From positions 1 through 11,116 of the forward strand of contig JAEZVB010000145.1 in the NCBI GenBank assembly GCA_023443285.1: a stretch of 11,116 bases of DNA, read 5' to 3'. The notes beneath the pieces are model-generated. The model saw only the letters and a list, made by a program, of their open reading frames with translations. It was not told the origin of the DNA and ran no database searches. A program made the translations under genes and the position numbers. Shown piece by piece: positions 5,722-11,116 of the stretch (the stretch's first letter is position 1; each line of letters starts with the position of its first letter). This DNA is from Bacillota bacterium. GTDB lineage: Bacteria; Bacillota; Negativicutes; Sporomusales; Sporomusaceae.

Positions 5722-7092
5722 CTATAGCTTTACAACCCCGACCGAATTTAAGAATACTAGCAGCAGCAAGGCCGGTGTGATATAACGAATAACAAAAATA
5801 AATATCGAAAATAACGCACCAGGTATCATGCCATCGTTGGTCAATTCCCGGCGAACACTTTCTTTATCCACAATATAGCCAACAAACAGGACTACCAAGA
5901 GCCCACCAACAGGCATTAAGATATTGGAAGAAAGGTAATCAAAGAGCGCAAAGAAAGCTTTGCCAAACACGGTATACTGACCAAGCAGCGCTGCGGTGTC
6001 GGCCGACAAAGCGGCCAAGGCGCCGACAACTATAATAAGCACGGCATTGACAAGCACAGCCTTTTTCCGGCTAAAGCCTTTTTCTTCAACAAGATAGATA
6101 ACCGCTACTTCCACCATTGACAACATGGCCGTTGTTGCCGCAATGGAGGCCAGAAAGAAAAAAGCGACTAAAAGTATGCTACCAAACGGCATTTGCGAAA
6201 ACACCAGCGGAATTGTCATAAACAATAGCCCCGGTCCTGCCGCAGGCTCCATGCCAAACGAAAACACCGCCGGAAAAATGGCCAGCCCAGCCAGCATAGA
6301 TACCAACGTATCCGCAAGAGCCACCTTGGCGGCAGTCCCAAACATATTATTATCCTGAGTAAAATAACTGCTATAGGTAACCATGGTTCCCATCCCCAGC
6401 GACAGCTTGAAAAATGAAAGACCAAGTGCCGTTAAAATAACGGGCGGCGTAATTTTGCCAAAATCCACAGTAAACAAGAAATCTATGCCGACACCCGCCC
6501 CTGGCAAGGTCAGCGCTCTGATATCACACAAAATAATAAGAGCGAACAATAGAGGCATCAGCATTTTAGTAAGCCGTTCTATGCCTTGCTTAACTCCCAG
6601 AATAAGAATACCGGAAACCGTGGACATTACCACAACTTGCCAGAAAACTGGACTTAACGGCCCGATAACCACACTGTTAAACTGGGCTTTGGCGGCTTCA
6701 GCCGTTATCTGGGCAAAATCGCCGCTAAGCGCTTTAAACAGATATAAATAAACCCAACCACCAACGCAGCTATAGAAAAACAAGACGAAATACACACCAA
6801 ATACCGCCATGATACCGGTATACGGCCAAAGCGAGTTGGGCTTAAGCTTATCAAAAGCGCCCACGGCATTGCGCCTTGTCCGCCGTCCTAAATAAAACTC
6901 ACTGAGCATAACCGGCAAACCCACAAATACAATACACAGCAGGTAGACTAACAAAAAAGCGCCACCGCCAAATTCACCGGTAAGGTAGGGAAACTTCCAT
7001 ATGTTTCCCAAACCGACTGCGCTGCTCAAGGTGGCAAAAAACACGGCCAACCCAGAGGAAAAACCTTCTCTGCTTTGCTGTGAATCACTCAT
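5722..7092 (-). CDS. neurotransmitter:sodium symporter (NSS/SNF) family transporter
   Basis: A 456-residue inner-membrane secondary transporter of the LeuT/MhsT/TnaT family, which usually imports amino acids or related amines with Na+. Hallmarks: TM1 SSAVGLGNIWKFPYL (23-37), GGGAF at TM2, an unwound TM6 FFKLSLGMG (227-235), and TM8 AATTAMLSMVEV. About 11 membrane helices can be counted, ending just after the last, as in MhsT and unlike the 12-helix LeuT. Oddities: Lys229 stands where LeuT has Thr254 and Asp261 where LeuT has Asn286, both sodium-site-1 ligands; Lys33 replaces LeuT Arg30; Ser265 occupies the LeuT Glu290 (chloride-site) position. The start is ATG at 7092: GGAGGAG (7101-7107) lies eight bases before it, and the upstream in-frame extension to 7158 runs through the promoter. 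Substrate is not predictable from sequence alone. Confidence 0.92.
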   Translation of the reverse strand: MSDSQQSREGFSSGLAVFFATLSSAVGLGNIWKFPYLTGEFGGGAFLLVYLLCIVFVGLPVMLSEFYLGRRTRRNAVGAFDKLKPNSLWPYTGIMAVFGVYFVLFFYSCVGGWVYLYLFKALSGDFAQITAEAAKAQFNSVVIGPLSPVFWQVVVMSTVSGILILGVKQGIERLTKMLMPLLFALIILCDIRALTLPGAGVGIDFLFTVDFGKITPPVILTALGLSFFKLSLGMGTMVTYSSYFTQDNNMFGTAAKVALADTLVSMLAGLAIFPAVFSFGMEPAAGPGLLFMTIPLVFSQMPFGSILLVAFFFLASIAATTAMLSMVEVAVIYLVEEKGFSRKKAVLVNAVLIIVVGALAALSADTAALLGQYTVFGKAFFALFDYLSSNILMPVGGLLVVLFVGYIVDKESVRRELTNDGMIPGALFSIFIFVIRYITPALLLLVFLNSVGVVKL

Positions 7093-7129
7093 TCTATGTT
7101 CTCCTCCGACACACATTATGCCCTTATGT

Positions 7130-7158
7130 ATTTTAAGAGTAAACAAAGTATCTGTCAA
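7130..7158 (-). promoter_or_regulatory. strong SigA-type promoter of the NSS transporter
   Basis: On the minus strand a perfect TTGACA (7153-7158), a 17-base spacer and TAAAAT (7130-7135). Transcription should start near 7123, about 30 bases before the ATG at 7092. This location rules out the longer reading frame start at 7158. The divergent ABC operon begins 155 bases away (7159-7313); that stretch is A+T-rich and has no equally good plus-strand promoter. Confidence 0.8.
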
Positions 7159-7313
7159 TACTCTGTTTTTTCTCTATTATGCAAAAATTCTAGATAATTA
7201 TTTTATTCACACAATATTATTAGTTTGTAGCTTTTCGGGCAGGAACATGCGTGTACTATTGTCGAATTCAGTATTTTGATACAGTGGTTTCGCACTTAAA
7301 GGAGTTCGCACTA

Positions 7314-8084
7314 ATGAATTTTGTCAAAGGACTTTCCCTGCCGGTCTTCCTGCTTCTAATTTGGATTATTGTAGCTAAATTCAGCTTAATTAGCTTTTAT
7401 ATTATTCCACCACCAGAACAGGTATTAGCCACAACCATGGTGCTGCTAGAAAAGGGAACCTTATTTACACATCTGTCAACAAGCTTTTATCGGGTGGTTG
7501 CCGGCTTCAGTCTGGCGTTTTTATTTGCTTTTCCGCTTGCAGTGCTGCTTGGCATGAACCGGCGCTTCGCTCCTTATATCAACCCGCCGTTTGAATTTGT
7601 CAGGCACATTCCACCACTTGCCTGCATTCCGATGCTCATCCTTTGGTTTGGCATTGGAGAGGCGCCAAAGCTGGCCGTCATTATTATGGCTGCCTTTTTT
7701 CCGGTGTTTCTCAACACCCTAAATGGCATCAGCCAATGTGATGCCAAACTGTTGGAGGTTGGTGATGCGTTTGCTTTGAATTCCTATGATAAGTTCCGGA
7801 GAATCATTTTACCTGCCAGCCTGCCCTCCATTATTGTCGGCATGCGCCTGGGACTGGGTTACAGCTGGCGGGCGCTAATTGGCGCCGAGTTGGTTGCGGC
7901 TTCTGCCGGCATCGGCTATATGATTTTGGATGCTGAACAAATTTCACGCTCAGATATCGTGATTGTTGGAATTTTAACAATTGGCGCAATCGGTTACAGT
8001 ATTGATTATTTGTTTTTAAAAATCGCCCAGTACAGTATGCCCTGGGCAAAAAGGACGGCAGACGATGGTAGCTTTAACCCTTAA
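7314..8084 (+). CDS. ABC importer permease, nitrate/sulfonate/taurine (SsuC/TauC) type
   Basis: A 256-residue inner-membrane permease of a binding-protein-dependent importer. About six membrane helices are visible. The segments STSFYRVVAGFSLAF (about 56-70) and FEFVRHIPPLACIPMLILWFG (93-113) are characteristic of the SsuC/TauC/NrtB group, and the cytoplasmic EAA loop runs from Glu148 through FRRIILPASLPSIIVGMRLG. This loop docks the ATPase. ATG at 7314 is chosen because AAAGGAG (7298-7304) lies nine bases before it; the in-frame ATG at 7251 lacks a ribosome site and adds residues unlike the family. Its end overlaps the ATPase start by 20 bases, indicating translational coupling. No TPP, cobalamin or SAM riboswitch was recognised upstream. 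The solute is unassigned. Confidence 0.9.
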   Translation: MNFVKGLSLPVFLLLIWIIVAKFSLISFYIIPPPEQVLATTMVLLEKGTLFTHLSTSFYRVVAGFSLAFLFAFPLAVLLGMNRRFAPYINPPFEFVRHIPPLACIPMLILWFGIGEAPKLAVIIMAAFFPVFLNTLNGISQCDAKLLEVGDAFALNSYDKFRRIILPASLPSIIVGMRLGLGYSWRALIGAELVAASAGIGYMILDAEQISRSDIVIVGILTIGAIGYSIDYLFLKIAQYSMPWAKRTADDGSFNP

Positions 8085-8787
8085 CAGCGTTAGCAAAACC
8101 TACTTGCTTGAAGCCCGGCAGGTTGCGGCGCTTACCGATATTAACCTGACAGTTGACGCCGGCCAGTTTGTCACCATTGTCGGGCGCAGCGGCTGTGGCA
8201 AAACAACTTTGCTCCGTCTGATTGCCGGCCTGGAACGAAAAACCTCCGGTCAGTTACTTTTTAACCCGCCTGACGCCAAAATTGGCTTGGTATTCCAAGA
8301 ACCGCGCCTCATGCCTTGGCTGACAGTTGAGGGCAATATGGCCTTCGCTTTGCTCAAAGAAACTGACCAGACTGTTGTCCGCCAGACAGTGAACCACTAT
8401 CTGAAGCTGCTGCATTTAGAAGACTTCCGCAGTGCTTATCCAGCCCAAATTTCAGGAGGTATGGCCCAGCGGGCAGCCGTTGGTCGGGCGCTATGCTTTA
8501 ATCCAGATATCATTTTGATGGACGAGCCGCTGGGTGCTCTGGACGCCTTTACTAGGGCCAGCCTGCAAAAAGAACTTGTTCAGATATTTTGTCTGGCAGG
8601 AAAAACCATTCTCTTTGTCACCCATGATGTCGACGAAGCTGTGCTGCTAGGCCAGCGGGTTATTGTCATGGGTAACGGCAGAATCCTAAATGAGTTTTCG
8701 GTACCACTTGCCTATCCCCGCAATACTTCCGACAAAACGTTTTTTGACATCCGTACACAAGTACTAGAGGCCATTATGACCGATTGA
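8065..8787 (+). CDS. ABC importer ATPase, SsuB/TauB type
   Basis: A 240-residue cytoplasmic nucleotide-binding subunit that powers the permease encoded just upstream. In order: Walker A GRSGCGKTT (40-48), Q-loop Gln78 in VFQEPRLMPWLTV, signature ISGGMAQR (129-136), Walker B ILMDEP with Asp153 and Glu154, D-loop GALD, and H-loop His187 in VTHDVDEA. The 'VFQEPRLMPW' and 'SGGMAQR' forms are usual for the nitrate/sulfonate/taurine group. All catalytic residues are present. The ATG lies inside the last codons of the permease gene (20-base overlap), with AAAAAGGA about 10 bases upstream. There is no C-terminal regulatory domain. Confidence 0.94.
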   Translation: MVALTLNSVSKTYLLEARQVAALTDINLTVDAGQFVTIVGRSGCGKTTLLRLIAGLERKTSGQLLFNPPDAKIGLVFQEPRLMPWLTVEGNMAFALLKETDQTVVRQTVNHYLKLLHLEDFRSAYPAQISGGMAQRAAVGRALCFNPDIILMDEPLGALDAFTRASLQKELVQIFCLAGKTILFVTHDVDEAVLLGQRVIVMGNGRILNEFSVPLAYPRNTSDKTFFDIRTQVLEAIMTD

Positions 8788-8806
8788 ACCGAAAGGAGTT
8801 TTTCTT

Positions 8807-9769
8807 TTGAAAAAGCTAATTATCCTGGTTTTACTTGTTATCTTTGCTCTGACCATTACCGGCTGCAACACCAGCCAGCCAACTGCCAAAAAGCTGGACG
8901 CCATTACGATTTCCTATGTCAAACTCCCGCTTAATGTGCCCTCCATTGTTGAGAAAAAACTTGAACTATTTGAAAAAGAATTTGCTAAGACCAACACTAC
9001 CGTTTCTTTCCCCGAAATTACTGAAGGCCCCAAAATGACATCGGCTTTAGCCGGCGGTTCCCTCAACTTCTGTAATGCGTTAGGTGGTACCTCAGCCATC
9101 TTAGCTGCCGCCAATGGGCTAGATATCAAAATTATCGGCATGTATAGCCGCGCTCCCAAAGCCTTTACCATTATGGTTAAGGATCCCAACATTAACACCG
9201 TCGCTGACCTTAAAGGCAAAACAGTAGCCGGTCCTAAGGGAACTATCCTGCATCAATTGCTGTTAGCCGCGCTCAGCAAGCAAGGCCTGGCCGGTGATGC
9301 TGCAAAATTTGTTAATATGGGCATTCCCCAGGCTGTCACAGCGCTCATGTCAGGTGACGCCGATGCGGCCCTTGTTGCCGGTCCGGCTGTGCCAAAAGCG
9401 ATAGAAGCAGGTGCCCGGATTATCGCCACCGGCGACGGCCTCTTAGATGCCACTATTGTTATTGCCGTCGATGGCAAGTTTTTACAGGAACATCCTGATG
9501 CTGTCAAACGTTATATGAAGGTTCATCAGCAAAGCTTAACCTACATGAAAGAGCACCCGGAAGAAGTCTATCGCATGGCAGCCGAAGAAACTGGGATCTC
9601 CATGGACAATGTGAAACAAATGTATAACTGGTACGACTTTGATCCCACTATCAAAGACAGCGATATCAAGGACATGGAAAAAACCCAGGAATTTTTACTG
9701 CAAAATGGCTTATTAACAAAGAAGATCGAAATCAAAAATCTTCTCAAAGACATGAGTAAAGAAATCTAA
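8807..9769 (+). CDS. ABC importer substrate-binding lipoprotein, SsuA/NMT1-like
   Basis: A 320-residue extracytoplasmic binding protein that hands solute to the permease and ATPase encoded upstream. Residues 1-19 are a lipoprotein signal (KK, hydrophobic core) ending in a lipobox with ITG before Cys20, so it should be lipid-anchored. The mature part shows the periplasmic-binding-protein type 2 pattern of the NitT/TauT group: TISYVKLPLNVP near the N-terminus, ALAGGSLNFCNALGGTSAI (about 83-101), VADLKGKTVAGPKGTILHQLL (about 131-151) and ALMSGDADAAL. Translation starts at TTG 8807, with AAAGGAG (8792-8798) eight bases before; no better start fits the signal peptide. It sits 19 bases after the ATPase gene. 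The family covers aliphatic sulfonates, taurine, nitrate, pyrimidine precursors and others; the sequence does not decide. Confidence 0.91.
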   Translation: MKKLIILVLLVIFALTITGCNTSQPTAKKLDAITISYVKLPLNVPSIVEKKLELFEKEFAKTNTTVSFPEITEGPKMTSALAGGSLNFCNALGGTSAILAAANGLDIKIIGMYSRAPKAFTIMVKDPNINTVADLKGKTVAGPKGTILHQLLLAALSKQGLAGDAAKFVNMGIPQAVTALMSGDADAALVAGPAVPKAIEAGARIIATGDGLLDATIVIAVDGKFLQEHPDAVKRYMKVHQQSLTYMKEHPEEVYRMAAEETGISMDNVKQMYNWYDFDPTIKDSDIKDMEKTQEFLLQNGLLTKKIEIKNLLKDMSKEI

Positions 9770-9788
9770 AAATATCAGAAAACAAGAC

Positions 9789-9817
9789 TTGCCCTAACTC
9801 ATTTTTTATGCTATTCT
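9789..9817 (+). promoter_or_regulatory. SigA-type promoter of the T-box operon
   Basis: TTGCCC (9789-9794), a 17-base spacer and TATTCT (9812-9817) preceded by TGC (extended -10). Transcription would start near 9824, about a dozen bases before the first conserved T-box leader bases. No hairpin-plus-T terminator was found between the binding-protein stop (9769) and this promoter, so the leader may also receive read-through from the ABC operon. Confidence 0.6.
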
Positions 9818-9835
9818 ATTAAAAACTTAACATTC

Positions 9836-10057
9836 CAGAGTGATGACAGGGAAAGTATTATACAGGTCTTACCCGCAGAGAGCCGGCTAGAGTGGGAACC
9901 GGTGGAAGACAGTCTAAGAAAGCCACCCTTGAGCTGTAAGCTGAAACTAAGTAGGCCTACCGTACCTGGCGTTAACAGGACCAAGCGAGCCTTAATGGCT
10001 AATTTAGGTGGTACCGCGGGAACAATAATCTCGTCCTTTTACGGACGAGATTTTTTT
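9836..10057 (+). promoter_or_regulatory. T-box riboswitch leader, alanine (GCC) specifier
   Basis: A tRNA-sensing leader. Stem I is recognisable: base pairs AGGG (9848-9851)/CCCT (9926-9929), the loop-E half AGTA (9854-9857) facing GAA (9918-9920), the helix GTCTTACC/GGTGGAAGAC, the AGAGAG bend (9877-9882) and a CCGG-closed distal arm. In the specifier loop GAA is followed by A, GCC (9922-9924) and A, so the codon read is GCC, alanine; the following A is the conserved purine. The T-box core AATTTAGGTGGTACCGCGG (10001-10019) contains the TGGT bulge that would pair with the ACCA end of an uncharged tRNA with A73, as tRNA-Ala has. The antiterminator competes with the terminator at 10027-10057. 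Uncharged tRNA-Ala should turn on the downstream regulator and aminotransferase genes. The T-box identity is very secure; the amino acid assignment somewhat less so. Confidence 0.95.
10027..10057 (+). terminator. T-box intrinsic terminator
   Basis: AATCTCGTCC (10027-10036) and GGACGAGATT (10043-10052) form a 10-bp stem with a six-base loop, running into seven consecutive T residues (10051-10057). It follows the T-box core by eight bases, the standard position, and is the off-state of the riboswitch. The next 100 bases before the gene (10058-10157) hold no further structure that I could support. Confidence 0.93.
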
Positions 10058-10157
10058 ATTTCCCTAACTGGCAGAAAATGTGCAACCATCGGCTAGCGCT
10101 TTCACCAAAGGCACGGCGTTATCCAGGTTTTCTATTAAAATTTAGGAGGTAATCCCA

Positions 10158-10637
10158 GTGAGAGAATTATTAGATCAATTAGAAAAGGACTGTACCCAGC
10201 CAGTTGAACAACTGGCACTCATACTCAAAAAATCCAAAGAAGAAGTAGCCGCTCAAATCAAACAACTGGAAGCAGAAAAAATCATTGTCAAATATCAGCC
10301 TATTATTAACTGGGAAAAAGCCGGCGAAGACAGGGTAACTGCCATTATTGACGTACGCATCACCCCCCAGCGCGAAGTGGGTTTTGAAGCTATTGCCGAA
10401 AGAATCTACCGCTTTCCCGAAGTGGTTAACCTGTACCTCATGTCAGGCGCCTACGACCTCAGCGTTATGGTAGAAGGCCGCACACTTAAAGAGGTAGCCA
10501 AATTTGTCGCTACCAAACTATCAACAATTGACGGTGTTATCAGCACAACCACCCACTTTATGCTTAAACCTTACAAATATGCCGGGGTAATCATTAATGA
10601 CCGTGAAGAAGATCATCGCTTGGTGGTGTCGCCATGA
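10158..10637 (+). CDS. alaR: Lrp/AsnC-family transcription regulator (AlaR-like)
   Basis: A 159-residue Lrp/AsnC-type regulator. Residues 1-55 form the winged helix-turn-helix (EKDCTQPVEQLALILKKS, then EEVAAQIKQLEAEKIIVKY), and residues about 60-145 the RAM effector-binding domain with VTAIIDVRITPQ, VVNLYLMSGAYDLSVMVEG and ISTTTHFMLKPYK. Such proteins form dimers or higher oligomers and respond to amino acids. The GTG start at 10158 has AGGAGG eight bases upstream. The stop overlaps the start of the aminotransferase gene (ATGA at 10634-10637), so the two are translationally coupled. The pairing mirrors B. subtilis alaR-alaT (yugG-yugH), where the regulator activates the transaminase gene; the name here is by analogy. 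Alanine as effector is inference from the T-box and the partner. Confidence 0.85.
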   Translation: MRELLDQLEKDCTQPVEQLALILKKSKEEVAAQIKQLEAEKIIVKYQPIINWEKAGEDRVTAIIDVRITPQREVGFEAIAERIYRFPEVVNLYLMSGAYDLSVMVEGRTLKEVAKFVATKLSTIDGVISTTTHFMLKPYKYAGVIINDREEDHRLVVSP

Positions 10638-11116
10638 ACTGGGATGATCGTCTGTCCCCAGCTGTCAAAGCTGTCCCGCCCTCAGGCATTCGCCGTTTCT
10701 TTGACATTGCCGCCGAAATGAAGGGAGTAATCTCGCTGGGTGTTGGCGAACCTGACTTCATTACCCCCTGGCATATCCGTGAAAGCTGTGTGCATGGCCT
10801 GCATAAAGGTTATACTTCCTATACCTCCAATTACGGCCTGCTTGAGCTCAGAGAAGAAATCGCCCGCACTATCTACAACAATTATCAGGTAACCTATGAT
10901 CCACGTACCGAAGCTTTAGTCACTGTCGGCGTCAGCGAAGCACTGGATTTAGCGATCCGTGCCCTCTTAAGCCCTGGTGATGAAGTACTCATTCCCGAAC
11001 CCTGCTATGTTTCCTACAAAGCCTGTGTTATGCTGGCCGGCGGTACGCCAGTACCTGTACAGACAACCATGGAGCATGAATTCCGTGTTACTGTAGAACA
11101 ACTGGAAAAACTGGTA
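10634..11116 (+). CDS. alaT: class I/II PLP aminotransferase (AlaT-like), N-terminal part
   Basis: The first 161 residues of a fold-type I pyridoxal-phosphate aminotransferase that continues beyond the right edge. Visible: SGIRRFFDIAAEMKGVISLG (17-36), GVGEPDF (36-42), TPWHIRE, GYTSYTSNYGLLELREEIA, the cofactor-phosphate loop VTVGVSEALDLAIRALL (residues about 98-114), and LSPGDEVLIPEPCYVSY with the aromatic residue that stacks on the cofactor ring. The catalytic lysine lies past the window. The sequence is close to my recollection of B. subtilis AlaT (YugH), an alanine transaminase making alanine from pyruvate. The ATG overlaps the stop of the regulator gene by four bases. Both genes should be controlled by the alanine T-box. 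A broader or different amino donor range is possible. Confidence 0.88.
   Translation, partial: MNWDDRLSPAVKAVPPSGIRRFFDIAAEMKGVISLGVGEPDFITPWHIRESCVHGLHKGYTSYTSNYGLLELREEIARTIYNNYQVTYDPRTEALVTVGVSEALDLAIRALLSPGDEVLIPEPCYVSYKACVMLAGGTPVPVQTTMEHEFRVTVEQLEKLV

Noticed and set aside
7093..7158. Longer N-terminus for the NSS transporter starting at 7158
   Set aside because: The extension crosses the -35 and -10 of its own promoter, and ATG at 7092 has an ideal GGAGGAG site.
7237..7250. Sigma-54-like GG-N10-GC upstream of the ABC permease
   Set aside because: The spacing fits but the surrounding bases do not match TGGCAC-N5-TTGC; such matches arise often by chance.
7159..7313. Riboswitch or strong plus-strand promoter for the ABC operon
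   Set aside because: I looked for TPP, SAM and cobalamin hallmarks and for a -35/-10 pair; the only -10-like boxes (TACTAT, TACAGT) lack a properly spaced -35.
9902..10096. Plus-strand open frame of 64 residues
   Set aside because: It lies entirely inside the T-box leader and its terminator.

Overview
The window looks like part of a chromosome from a low-to-mid G+C Firmicute. The gene set (HelD-type RNA polymerase helicase, T-box leader, Lrp/aminotransferase pair, strong AGGAGG ribosome sites, consensus SigA promoters) and codon use fit a member of the Negativicutes such as a Sporomusa relative. That assignment is inference from gene content and style, not from a marker gene. No phage, plasmid, transposase, tRNA, rRNA or CRISPR array is visible.

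Layout, left to right. On the minus strand are the N-terminal part of a DHA2-type MFS exporter (1-344) and an Amt ammonium channel (560-1876). The Amt gene has its own promoter, a structured leader that can fold in two mutually exclusive ways, and a rho-independent terminator. The helD-like gene (2238-4406) runs the other way from its own promoter. About 460 bases follow that carry nested inverted repeats rather than a believable gene, and they end in a terminator that works in both directions (4865-4918). Next, on the minus strand, come an HD-domain phosphohydrolase (4917-5663) and a neurotransmitter:sodium symporter (NSS, 5722-7092). The symporter has a near-consensus promoter. A plus-strand ABC importer operon of the nitrate/sulfonate/taurine type is divergent from it: permease (7314-8084), ATPase (8065-8787) and lipoprotein-binding protein (8807-9769). 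The last unit is a T-box riboswitch (about 9836-10057) upstream of an Lrp/AsnC regulator (10158-10637) that overlaps an aminotransferase running off the end (10634-11116).

Functional reading. The theme is uptake and handling of nitrogen compounds and amino acids: ammonium (Amt), an amino acid or related compound (NSS), an organic sulfur/nitrogen-type solute (ABC importer), and probably alanine synthesis (T-box, Lrp regulator, aminotransferase). The T-box specifier reads GCC, an alanine codon. Together with the resemblance of the two genes to Bacillus subtilis AlaR/AlaT (formerly YugG/YugH), this makes an alanine-starvation-induced alanine transaminase operon the best hypothesis.

Most worth checking: (1) the amt leader, where a promoter-proximal hairpin sequesters exactly the 5' arm of a terminator-like hairpin; (2) the NSS transporter, in which two sodium-site-1 ligands of LeuT appear to be replaced by a Lys/Asp pair; (3) the alanine T-box; (4) the palindromic intergenic element at 4443-4864.
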